Assembly: GCA_035557635.1 (NCBI GenBank)
Contig: DATMDR010000061.1
Location: 1 to 64,000, forward strand
Source of the DNA: VRUE01 sp035557635
Lineage (GTDB): Bacteria > Actinomycetota > Thermoleophilia > Solirubrobacterales > 70-9
Reading direction: 5' to 3'
Length of the DNA stretch: 64,000 bases
Each line of letters begins with the position of its first letter. Position 1 is the first letter of the stretch. Positions 7,686 to 16,900 of the stretch are shown in pieces. The translations under genes were made by a program, and so were the position numbers. A model generated the notes under the pieces. That model was not told where the DNA came from and made no database searches. It worked only from the letters and a program-made list of their open reading frames with translations.

Positions 7686-8972
7686 GTGGCTCGAAACCAA
7701 CCCATCAACGCGGACGTACCCGGCCCGCCGGAGCCACCCCCAGCACCGCGGCGACGCCGTTCGGTGCCGGCGGCACTCAAGGGGATCGTCGGCTTGGTCG
7801 TCCTCGCCCTGGTCTTCATCGTCGCGGCGATCCTCGGCGGGCGAGGCGACGAGGACGAGGCGCCTTCCACGCCAGCGCCGCCGCCCGTGGCGGCCGGTGA
7901 GGCAGAGGCCGAGAGCGCCTCTCAGACCGCGGCGCAGCTCGGCTACCCCACCTTCGCGACCAACAACACGACCAGGATCGGCGGCGGGGACGCAGCGTCG
8001 AACGCGGCGGCCGTGGCACTCGCGGTCTATCCGTCGGCGGACGCCACCACGCAGCCGGACGCGGTCGCCCTGGTCGACGCCGCGCGCTGGCAGGACGCGG
8101 TCGCCGCCGCCGTCCTGATGGCGGCGCCGGTGCGGGCGCCGCTGCTCCTCTCGAGCGCCTCCGGCCCACCCGAGGCCACAGAGCAGGCGCTGGCGGCCCT
8201 GGACCCGCAGGGCAGCGCCAGGACGAACGGCGCCAAGGCTTTCGCCGTCGGCGCAGCCCAGCCCGCGGACGGGCTGGAGACGACCCCGGTCGGCGGCGGA
8301 GAACCGGTCGCGACCGCAGCCGCGATCGCGACGCTGCGCGACCGGCTGGCCGGCAAACCGCCCGCGCACATCGTGATCGCATCCGTCGAAGCGCCGGAGT
8401 TCGCCGCTCCCGCCGCCGCCTGGGCCGCGCGCTCCGGCGATCCGGTCCTGTTCGCGACAAAAGACAACCTGCCGGCCGCGACCGCGACCGCGCTGAGACG
8501 CCATCCCGCGGTACCGGTCTACGTCCTCGGCCCCACGGCGGCGATCTCATCGCCAGTCGTGCGGGCGATCGCCAAAGCCGGCGGTGAGGTACGACGCGTC
8601 TCCGGCGAGGATCCGGTGACCAGCGCGATCGCCCTGGCCCGCTACGACGACGGCAACTTCGGCTGGAACGTCAACGATCCTGGCCACGGCTTCGTCATCG
8701 CCCGCTCGGACTCCCCTCTCGACGCCGCCGTCGCGGCACCGCTCTCGGCCTCGGGCACCTGGGGGCCGCTGCTGCTCACCGACAGCGCCGATACGCTTCC
8801 GGCGGCGCTGCGCGACTACATGCTCGACGTCAAGCCGGGCTACACCACCGACCCGACGCGCGCCTTCTACAACCATGTGTGGGTGGTCGGAGACGAGGAG
8901 GCGATCGGCGTGAGTCAGCAGGCGGAGATCGACGAGCTGGCCGAACTGGCCAAGGCCGGCGGCGAACCGTGA
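7686..8972 (+). CDS. Membrane-anchored protein with cell-wall-binding repeat 2-like domain
   Basis: About 428 residues from the GTG at 7686; the frame is open from 7608, but that stretch overlaps the operator pair. A short proline-rich cytoplasmic start is followed by one membrane helix (LKGIVGLVVLALVFIVAAIL) and a large extracellular part. The extracellular part has alternating alpha/beta units like cell-wall-binding repeat 2 (LytC-type): DAVALVDAARWQDAVAAAVL, APLLLSS, VYVLGPTAAISSPVVRAIAK and WVVGDEEAI. The role may be wall attachment, but no catalytic domain is attached. The stop overlaps the next start (GTGA). Confidence 0.78.
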   Translation: MARNQPINADVPGPPEPPPAPRRRRSVPAALKGIVGLVVLALVFIVAAILGGRGDEDEAPSTPAPPPVAAGEAEAESASQTAAQLGYPTFATNNTTRIGGGDAASNAAAVALAVYPSADATTQPDAVALVDAARWQDAVAAAVLMAAPVRAPLLLSSASGPPEATEQALAALDPQGSARTNGAKAFAVGAAQPADGLETTPVGGGEPVATAAAIATLRDRLAGKPPAHIVIASVEAPEFAAPAAAWAARSGDPVLFATKDNLPAATATALRRHPAVPVYVLGPTAAISSPVVRAIAKAGGEVRRVSGEDPVTSAIALARYDDGNFGWNVNDPGHGFVIARSDSPLDAAVAAPLSASGTWGPLLLTDSADTLPAALRDYMLDVKPGYTTDPTRAFYNHVWVVGDEEAIGVSQQAEIDELAELAKAGGEP

Positions 8973-9220
8973 GCGAGGCAGAGAACCCGGTCCTGCTGGC
9001 CTCGGATCGCGCTGTTACCGCCGAGGACATCAGAGCGCTTGCCGGAGCCTCCACCCCGCACTTCGCGCTCCAGGTCCGCAACCGGATCCGGCGCCTGATC
9101 GAGCCGCTGCCGGCGGACGATCCCGCCCGGGTCGAAGGCGAACGGAAGATCGCCGAGCTGGAGGAGCTCGCCGAGCACAGCGGCGATCCGCGCGGCACGA
9201 TGGGCATCGGCCACCGATGA
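8969..9220 (+). CDS. Small conserved-looking protein, unknown function
   Basis: 83 residues from the GTG at 8969, which overlaps the TGA of the preceding gene; its own TGA overlaps the ATG of the MBL gene (ATGA). Composition is helical and charged (ALQVRNRIRRLIEPLPADDPARVEGERKIAELEELAEHSGD). No domain is recognised. The double overlap places it in an operon with the genes on both sides. A longer upstream frame is unlikely because it lies over the C-terminus of the previous protein. Confidence 0.7.
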   Translation: MSEAENPVLLASDRAVTAEDIRALAGASTPHFALQVRNRIRRLIEPLPADDPARVEGERKIAELEELAEHSGDPRGTMGIGHR

Positions 9221-9885
9221 AGAACCTCGCTCCGGGTGTCTGGCGCCTCAAGCAGTTCCCGGCCCCGAGCGTCAACGTCTACCTCGCCGAGGACGTGCTG
9301 ATCGACGCCGGCACCCGCTGGGACCGGCGGCGCATCTTCAGCGAGATCGAGGGGCGCCAGCTGACGATGCTGGCGCTGACCCACGTCCACCCCGACCACC
9401 AGGGGGTCGCCAAGGACGTCTGCGAGGCGCGCGGTATCCCCCTCGCCTGTCACGCCGACGACGTCGACGCGATGGAGGGACGAAGGCCGGTCCAGGAGGC
9501 GCACGCGGGCAACGCGGTCAACAAGGTGATCAAGCGCTTCTGGCAGGGCCCGCCCTACGAGGTCGAGCGGGTGCTGAACGAAGGCGACGAGGTGGCGGGA
9601 TTCCGCGTCGTCCACGCTCCCGGCCACGCTCGCGGCGAGGTGATCTTCTTCCGCGACTCCGACCGGGTGGCGATCTGCGGCGACGTGATCCGCAACATGA
9701 GCTACGCGACCGGGCTGCCGGGGATCAAGGAGCCGCCGGAGATCTTCACCGCCGACCCCGCCGAGAACCGCCGCTCGATCCGCAAGCTGGCCGCCCTCGA
9801 GCCGAGCCTGATCCTGCCCGGCCACGGCCCCGCGATATCGGACGTCGGGGCGTTCGAGCGATTCGTCTCCGCGCTTCCCGGGTAA
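9217..9885 (+). CDS. Metallo-beta-lactamase-fold hydrolase
   Basis: 222 residues. The metal site HVHPDHQG (HxHxDH, about residue 55) is complete, followed by APGHARGEVIFF (third histidine), the bridging aspartate in VAICGDVI, and a C-terminal LPGHGP histidine. This is the glyoxalase II-like set of ligands, so a binuclear-zinc thioester or ester hydrolase is likely. The substrate is unknown; the surrounding acyl-CoA genes would suit a thioesterase-like role, which is inference. Confidence 0.92.
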   Translation: MKNLAPGVWRLKQFPAPSVNVYLAEDVLIDAGTRWDRRRIFSEIEGRQLTMLALTHVHPDHQGVAKDVCEARGIPLACHADDVDAMEGRRPVQEAHAGNAVNKVIKRFWQGPPYEVERVLNEGDEVAGFRVVHAPGHARGEVIFFRDSDRVAICGDVIRNMSYATGLPGIKEPPEIFTADPAENRRSIRKLAALEPSLILPGHGPAISDVGAFERFVSALPG

Positions 9886-9922
9886 AGCCCTCCCAGCCAA
9901 CTGCTGACTGAGGAGGGACCTG

Positions 9923-10447
9923 ATGAGCAGGCTTAAGAGCGGGCGACCGTCGCCGGCGATGATCGTTGCCTCGATCGCCCTGATCGTGGCCCTGGCAGGG
10001 ACTGCCTACGCGGCGCAGACGATCAACGGCGGGGCGATCAAAAAGCAGACGATCGGCGGCGGCAAGCTGAAGCGCAAGACGCTGACCGGCTTCCAGATCA
10101 ACACCAACAAGCTCGGCGTCGTCCCCAGCGCCAAGCGCGCCACGAACACCCACTGGGTCGTGGTCAACAATCCGGCCGGCGCCGGCAACGCGACCCTGGC
10201 GCGGGCCAGTGACGCCGGTATGTCCGCGGCGGAGGGTGGCGGCGCGGTGACGATCGTGTTCCCGCTCAACGTCACCGGCTGCGCGAACGTGGCGGGACGC
10301 AACAACGCCGGGACCACGGTGCCGGCCGCCGGCTACGCCCAGACCAACAGCTCGGCCGCCAACCCCAACGCGATCGAGGTCCGCACGCGCGACGACAAAG
10401 GCGCTGACGCTGACGCCGACTTCCACCTGCTCGTGATCTGCCCATAG
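9923..10447 (+). CDS. Secreted protein with N-terminal signal, unknown function
   Basis: 174 residues after a clear ribosome site (gaggagg, 7 bases before ATG). Residues 11-32 form a signal peptide or anchor (MIVASIALIVALAGTAYAAQ). Next comes a short repetitive basic section, INGGAIKKQTIGGGKLKRKT, seen as a common start in secreted proteins of this bacterial group (from memory, not searched), then a beta-rich domain with two cysteines. No enzyme motif. A strong terminator follows at 10461-10494. Confidence 0.8.
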   Translation: MSRLKSGRPSPAMIVASIALIVALAGTAYAAQTINGGAIKKQTIGGGKLKRKTLTGFQINTNKLGVVPSAKRATNTHWVVVNNPAGAGNATLARASDAGMSAAEGGGAVTIVFPLNVTGCANVAGRNNAGTTVPAAGYAQTNSSAANPNAIEVRTRDDKGADADADFHLLVICP

Positions 10448-10460
10448 GACGGGCAGTCCG

Positions 10461-10494
10461 CCCGGCCCCTCTCCGCCACCAGGGAGGGGCCGGG
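10461..10494 (+). terminator. Intrinsic-type terminator hairpin
   Basis: CCCGGCCCCTC and GAGGGGCCGGG form an 11-base perfect stem around a 12-base loop, 13 bases after the stop of the secreted protein gene. No T-run follows, which is usual in very high-GC actinobacteria. Confidence 0.7.
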
Positions 10495-10530
10495 CCACCG
10501 CCTGGTGCGACTCCGGGCTAGGGTTGGCCC

Positions 10531-10734
10531 ATGAGCGAAGGGCCGCACGGGTTCAAGGAGGGGGACAAGGTCTGGGTCGAGGACGGCGTGGGCAACCATC
10601 ACGCCGGGATCTTTGTCGGCGACAACGAGAGTGCCGGCTGGTTCGGCGGCGGCCCCAGCGCCTACGTCGTGCACCCCGAGGCCAAATCCGCCGAGGTAGT
10701 CTCGATCTTCCGCATCACCCCTCGCGACGAGTAG
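10531..10734 (+). CDS. Small hypothetical protein
   Basis: 67 residues. FKEGDKVWVEDGVGNHHAGIF followed by a second beta-rich half ending VVSIFRITPRDE resembles a small SH3-like or KOW-like barrel, but no family is certain. The codon pattern (G/C third positions) supports coding. It stands alone between the terminator at 10461 and the repeat at 10743. Confidence 0.65.
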   Translation: MSEGPHGFKEGDKVWVEDGVGNHHAGIFVGDNESAGWFGGGPSAYVVHPEAKSAEVVSIFRITPRDE

Positions 10735-10742
10735 CCGGCCGT

Positions 10743-10894
10743 GAGGAGCCCGGTTGCCCTCCAGCCGAATTGATGTCGCACGCGAGCTTCGCTCGCTTGG
10801 CGACGGAGAGTGAGCGCGGCTAACGCCGCGCAATAGACAGATTGCATATCGCCGCCTGCCGGCGACATTCGCCAGGAGGACAACCGGGCTCCTC
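10743..10894. repeat. Multi-hairpin element, unit A
   Basis: Core at 10767-10870 starts GAATTGATGTCGC and ends GGCGACATTC, so its ends pair. Inside are hairpins CGAGC-ttc-GCTCG and GCGCGGC-taac-GCCGCGC, and the unpaired word GATTGCATA. Outside the core, GAGGAGCCCGGTTGCCCTCC pairs with GGAGGACAACCGGGCTCCTC (19 of 20). Unit B is the same core in the opposite direction with different outer arms. Confidence 0.85.
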
Positions 10895-10918
10895 TCCACA
10901 GGTCAAGGACCGCTGCGA

Positions 10919-11066
10919 GAGGGATGTCGGTGCCCCTCACCGGGAATGTCGCGAAGCGGCCTATGCAATCCGATGTCTGCGCGGCGAAAGCCGCGCTCCG
11001 ACATCGTCGCTAAGCGCCGCAGGCGCGTGCGACATCAATTCACGGGGAGGGGCGCCGGCATCCCTC
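10919..11066. repeat. Multi-hairpin element, unit B (inverted copy)
   Basis: The core 10944-11041 read on the minus strand matches unit A: GAATTGATGTCGCACGCG at one end, hairpins GCGCC-tgc-GGCGC and GCGCGGC-ttt-CGCCGCGC, GATTGCATA, and GCGACATTC at the other. The outer arms are private: GAGGGATGTCGGTGCCCCTC pairs with GAGGGGCGCCGGCATCCCTC apart from two G-T type changes. The right arm overlaps the stop codon of the LLM oxidoreductase gene. Confidence 0.85.
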
Positions 11067-12093
11067 AGGCGCCGGGGCCGAAGGCGTCGATGATGCGGTT
11101 CTGGTACTCGGAGAGCTCTTCGGGTGAAATGAAGTAGGTGGGCGGAGTGAGGAAGAGGCCGTCGGCGCGCTCGGCCGTCGTCTCGACCCGGGCACGCACC
11201 TTGTCGAGCGGTCCGGCGGCGCAGTAGGCGTCGACCATCTCGTCGCTGATCGCGGCCGGGACGGCGGCGAGGTCGCCGCGCCGGAACGCCTCGCCGGCGG
11301 CGACCGCGTTGTCGGCGAAGCCGTGCAGCTCCCAGAGCGGCATGTAGGTCTTGACCGTGGCGTAGAAGGAGATCGTCCGGCGCGCCATCTCGATCGCCTT
11401 CTCTTCGTCTTCGTCGATCGCGCAGCAGACGGTCGGCAGGTAGTCGAAGTCCTTGCGCTCGCGGCCAGAGCGGCTCAGGCCCTCTTCGAAGGAGGAGACG
11501 ACGACCTCGTCGATCCAGCGCAGGCTCTGGATCGGGTGGCCGATCAGGCCGTCGGCGACGTCGCCGGCCATCCGGCACATCCCTTTCTGGATGCCGGCGG
11601 TGTAGATAGGCACCGACTCGCGCGGCGCCGGGTGGGGCCGGATCCAGCCCTTGATGTCGATGTCGTAGTACTTGCCCTCGTAGCGGATCGGCTCGCCCTT
11701 GCCGGCCTGCTGCATGATCAGCCGCGTCGCCTCGATCGCCTCGCGTAGGTGCGGCGCCGGCCGCCCGTACTCGGCGTTGTGCCAGGTTTCGTTGAGGCGT
11801 TTGACGCCGGAGCCGAGCCCAAGGCGGAAGCGCCCGCCGGACATCTCGTCGATGTCGAGGGCGCTGACCGCGACGATGAAGGGACTGCGGGTAAAGGCCC
11901 AGGCGATCCCGGTGGCGACGTCGATCTTCTCGGTCTTGCCAGCCAGGTAGGCGGCCTGGGTGACCGAGGAGCGGAACAGCTCCGGCGCCCAGACGCACTC
12001 GACCCCGGCCGCTTCGGCGCGCTTCGCCTCGGCCTCGAGGTCAGCGACCGTGACGCCGATCGCGGCGACCGAGATGCGGTCCAATGCACTCAA
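11065..12093 (-). CDS. LLM-class F420-dependent oxidoreductase
   Basis: 342 residues, luciferase-like (beta/alpha)8 barrel. ISVAAIGVTVADLEAEAKRAEAAGVECVWAPE at the start, GGRFRLGLGSG in the middle (deazaflavin/phosphate region) and the VPIYTAGIQKGMCRMAG segment are characteristic. Members in actinobacteria usually use coenzyme F420; whether F420 or FMN is used here is inference. It lies directly downstream of two acyl-CoA dehydrogenase genes on the same strand (66-base gap), suggesting a shared lipid or sterol-like substrate pathway. The stop overlaps a palindromic repeat arm. Confidence 0.93.
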   Translation of the reverse strand: MSALDRISVAAIGVTVADLEAEAKRAEAAGVECVWAPELFRSSVTQAAYLAGKTEKIDVATGIAWAFTRSPFIVAVSALDIDEMSGGRFRLGLGSGVKRLNETWHNAEYGRPAPHLREAIEATRLIMQQAGKGEPIRYEGKYYDIDIKGWIRPHPAPRESVPIYTAGIQKGMCRMAGDVADGLIGHPIQSLRWIDEVVVSSFEEGLSRSGRERKDFDYLPTVCCAIDEDEEKAIEMARRTISFYATVKTYMPLWELHGFADNAVAAGEAFRRGDLAAVPAAISDEMVDAYCAAGPLDKVRARVETTAERADGLFLTPPTYFISPEELSEYQNRIIDAFGPGA

Positions 12094-12159
12094 ACTTCGC
12101 CTCCCTCCGGTCGCGGATTCATCAGATTTCGACGCTCCCTCCGGTCGGCTCAGAGGCGC

Positions 12160-13284
12160 TCAAGCCGGGACCGGTGCCGCAGCTTCGCTGAGGACGGCAT
12201 CGGCGACCCGTTCGCGGTGCCACTTGGCATCCCCGAGCATCGCCGCGTTCGCCTTGCCGCGCTTGAGAAAGAAGTGGAGGTCGTGCTCCCAGGTGAAGCC
12301 GATGCCGCCGTGCACCTGGATCGAGGCGTCGGGCACGCGCCAGCCGGCGTCGGAGGCGTAAGCCTTGGCCATCGAGGCTGCCAGCGGCAGCGACTCGGGC
12401 TCGGCGTCGGCCGCCCAGGCGGCGCCGTAGACGGCAGAGCGGGAGTTCTCGGTCTCCAGCAGCATCTGCGCGCAGCGATGGGAGACCGCCTGGTAGGAGC
12501 CGATCGGGCGGCCGAACTGCTTGCGGTCTTTGGCGTACTCGACCGCCATCTCCATCGTCCGCTGGGCGATCCCGGTCGACTCGGCGGCGAGCGCCACGCA
12601 GGCCCGCCAGAGGACCGGCAGATACTCGGCCTGCCCACCGCCCAGCGTCGCCTCCGTGCCGACCCGGACTCCGTCGAAGCGCACCGAGTGCAGTCGGCGG
12701 GTGAGGTCGATCGAGACCTCGGGGGTGACGGTTATGCCATCGGCCTCTCGCTCGACGACATGGCGGCGACCGTCGGCGGTGGCGACGAGGAGGAAGTCGG
12801 CGCTCGCCGCGTCCATCACCAGCACCTTCTCGCCGTCGAGGACGACGCTGTCGCCGTCGGTCTTGGCCTCCATCTCGAACTCGCCGATCGCGGCGGGGGT
12901 TCCGGCGTCGAAGAGGGCGACCGTGCCACGCGCCTCGCCGGCGGCCAGCGGCCGCAGCCAGCGGTTGCGCTGCTCGTCGCTGCCGTTCGCCGCCAGCGCC
13001 AGGCCGGCGATCGTGTTGGAGAGCAGCGGCGTCGGCGCTAGGGCGTAGCCCAGTTCCTCGAATAGAACGCTGAGCTCAACGATGCCGAGGCCCTGCCCGC
13101 CCCACTGCTCGGGGAGCGCCAGTCCCGGCCAGCCCAGCTCGGCCATCTCGTCCCAGTCGGACTGCTCGAAGCCGTTCTCGCTCTCGGCCAGCTCGCGGAT
13201 CCGCGCCGATTTGTAGCGGGCGGCGAGGAAGTCGCGCGCCGTCGCCTTGATCGCCTGCTGCTCGTCTGTGAGGTCGAAGTACAT
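12160..13284 (-). CDS. Acyl-CoA dehydrogenase, probable non-catalytic partner subunit
   Basis: 374 residues. The FAD domain is present (YAKDRKQFGRPIGSYQAVSH, DASIQVHGGIGFTWEHDLHF). The C-terminal region has FLKRGKANAAMLGDAKWHRE where catalytic subunits carry EGT-D/EIQ, so the usual glutamate is missing. In mycobacterial cholesterol-side-chain enzymes of the FadE26/27 and FadE28/29 type, such a subunit pairs with an active one as an alpha2beta2 enzyme; the adjacent gene at 13316 has the active motif. The middle beta domain also lacks the usual TEP-GSD segment. Same strand, 31 bases apart. Confidence 0.9.
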   Translation of the reverse strand: MYFDLTDEQQAIKATARDFLAARYKSARIRELAESENGFEQSDWDEMAELGWPGLALPEQWGGQGLGIVELSVLFEELGYALAPTPLLSNTIAGLALAANGSDEQRNRWLRPLAAGEARGTVALFDAGTPAAIGEFEMEAKTDGDSVVLDGEKVLVMDAASADFLLVATADGRRHVVEREADGITVTPEVSIDLTRRLHSVRFDGVRVGTEATLGGGQAEYLPVLWRACVALAAESTGIAQRTMEMAVEYAKDRKQFGRPIGSYQAVSHRCAQMLLETENSRSAVYGAAWAADAEPESLPLAASMAKAYASDAGWRVPDASIQVHGGIGFTWEHDLHFFLKRGKANAAMLGDAKWHRERVADAVLSEAAAPVPA

Positions 13285-13315
13285 TCGTCAGTAACAGGGT
13301 CCGTACAGGGTCGGC

Positions 13316-14494
13316 CTAGCGCATCTTCGGCAGGCCAAGCACCCGCTCGGCGATGATGTTCTTGAGGATGTCGGTGGTGCCGCCCTCGATCGAGTTGGCG
13401 CGCGAGCGCAGGAAGCGGTACTGCCAGGCGCCGTTCTCGACGGCCTGCCCGGCGCCGCGGTCGAGCGGCGCGTAGGGCCCCTCGATCTCGAGCGCCAGCT
13501 CTCCGATCCGCTGGTTGATGTCGGCCCACTGCCACTTGCCCAGCGAGCCCTCCGGGCCGGGGATGCCGGACTGCATCGTTTTGGTCAGGCCACGGTAGGC
13601 GTTGAGGCGCATCGTCTCGGCCTCGATGTGGAGCTGGGCGATGCGCTGACGGTAGACCGGATCCTCGGCCGCGGTGCCGCCGTTGACGCGGGTCTCCGCG
13701 GCCAGCTCACCGAGCCGTTTGAGGTTGTTGGCGACCTGGGCGATCGCGCCGAAGGCGAGCCCGGCGCGCTCGTTCATCAGCGTCGTGATCGCCACCGACC
13801 AGCCCTGGCCAACCTCGCCGATCACGTTCTCGTCGGGGATCCGCGCCTCGTTGATGAAGACCTCGTTGAACTCGCCCTCACCGGTGATCTGCACGAGCGG
13901 CTTCGCTTCCACCCCGTCCTGCTCCATGTCCATCAGGAAGTAGGTCAGCCCCTGGTGCTTGGGCGCATCGGGGTCGGTGCGGGCGACGAGCATGCACCAC
14001 TTCGCGTACTGGGCGAAGGTCGTCCAGACCTTCTGCCCGGTCACCACCCATTCGTCGCCGTCCTTGACCGCGCGCGTTTTCAGCGAGGCGAGGTCCGAGC
14101 CCGACTCCGGCTCGGAGAAGCCCTGGCACCAGATCTCCTCGGCGGTGAGGATCGGCTCCAGATAGCGCTGCTTCTGCTCGTCGGTGCCGTGGGCGATCAC
14201 CACCGGGCCGCCCATCGCCAGGCCGAGCACGTTGGCCGGGCTCGGCGCCTCCAGGCGCGAGGCCTCGCCGACGAAGATCGCCTGCTCGATCATGGTGGCG
14301 CCGCGGCCGCCGTACTCCTTCGGCCAGGAGATCCCGGCCCAGCCCGCATCGTGCATCTTGCGCTGCCACTCGCTCCGGAAGGCCATCACCTCCTCGAGGC
14401 CGGCCTCCGGCTCGGGGCCCGGATGGTTCTCTTCGATCCAGGTGCGAACCTCGTCGCGGAACTCCTGCTCGGAGGGAGAGAGGCTGAGGTCCAT
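13316..14494 (-). CDS. Acyl-CoA dehydrogenase, catalytic subunit
   Basis: 392 residues. The FAD-contact segment CQGFSEPESGSDLASLKTRA and VTGQKVWTTFAQYA are intact. The C-terminal NSIEGGTTDILKNIIAERVLGLP contains the catalytic glutamate in the form typical of FadE28/FadE34-like steroid or branched acyl-CoA dehydrogenases. Directly upstream of the partner-like dehydrogenase at 12160. A palindrome TGGCTAGCTGGCCA at 14512-14525 lies 17 bases before the ATG, in the right place for a repressor site. Confidence 0.94.
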   Translation of the reverse strand: MDLSLSPSEQEFRDEVRTWIEENHPGPEPEAGLEEVMAFRSEWQRKMHDAGWAGISWPKEYGGRGATMIEQAIFVGEASRLEAPSPANVLGLAMGGPVVIAHGTDEQKQRYLEPILTAEEIWCQGFSEPESGSDLASLKTRAVKDGDEWVVTGQKVWTTFAQYAKWCMLVARTDPDAPKHQGLTYFLMDMEQDGVEAKPLVQITGEGEFNEVFINEARIPDENVIGEVGQGWSVAITTLMNERAGLAFGAIAQVANNLKRLGELAAETRVNGGTAAEDPVYRQRIAQLHIEAETMRLNAYRGLTKTMQSGIPGPEGSLGKWQWADINQRIGELALEIEGPYAPLDRGAGQAVENGAWQYRFLRSRANSIEGGTTDILKNIIAERVLGLPKMR

Positions 14495-14511
14495 CGGCTG
14501 GGGAGACTACC

Positions 14512-14525
14512 TGGCTAGCTGGCCA
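14512..14525. promoter_or_regulatory. Operator-like palindrome TGGCTAGCTGGCCA
   Basis: One base from perfect; the perfect form TGGCCAGCTGGCCA occurs at 50964-50977, ahead of the enoyl-CoA hydratase gene. Both sit just before beta-oxidation genes that are 36 kb apart, suggesting one regulator. The core overlaps in sequence with the TGGCCAGC of the site at 7643. Confidence 0.6.
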
Positions 14526-14536
14526 AAGGAGGTGGG

Positions 14537-15724
<1,188 letters not shown>

Positions 15725-15743
15725 CGCACGCCTCCGTTTCGAT

Positions 15744-15757
15744 TGACTGGTCAGTCA
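15744..15757. promoter_or_regulatory. Operator-like palindrome TGACTGGTCAGTCA
   Basis: Perfect 14-base palindrome in the 86-base gap between the divergent thiolase and 3-hydroxyacyl-CoA dehydrogenase genes. Identical to the centre of the site at 7608-7623, so both promoters are probably under one TetR-like lipid regulator. Confidence 0.7.
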
Positions 15758-15810
15758 GCCAAGAGTACCTGGCGCGCGGGTCCCGCCGCCTACGTGATAG
15801 GAACCCGCCC

Positions 15811-16628
<818 letters not shown>

Positions 16629-16632
<4 letters not shown>

Positions 16633-16856
16633 CGTTTCCCGGCGAGGTCCCAGATCACATCGGCCGGGGAGATGCCCTGGCGGCGGGCTGTGATCTCGAT
16701 TTCCTCCCAGGGCAGCTCCGCATCAGGCAGGTCGTCCCAGCGGGCGAGGTCGAGGGCCTCCAGGGCGCCTTTCAGCGCCGGGCCGAGATGCTCCTCGGCA
16801 CGAAGCAGCGACCTCAGCACCTCGAGTTGCTTCTCGCTCAAACGCACAACCCACAT
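16629..16856 (-). CDS. Small hypothetical protein
   Basis: 75 residues, not recognised. It is all helical and acidic (LSEKQLEVLRSLLRAEEHLGPALKGALEALDLARW, then LPWEEIEITARRQGISPADVIWDLAGKR), which could be a small DNA- or protein-binding helix bundle. A purine-rich ribosome site (ggaggtg) precedes its ATG. Its TAG is shared with the TAG of the facing dehydrogenase gene in one CTAG tetranucleotide. Confidence 0.7.
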
Positions 16857-16900
16857 GCGACACCTCCAGGGTCGGCGGGGACGCGGGTTGCCTGGAGAAG

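Noticed and set aside
10743..11066. CRISPR array or tRNA-like gene
   Set aside because: Only two copies, inverted to each other, with no direct repeat-spacer order; no cloverleaf.
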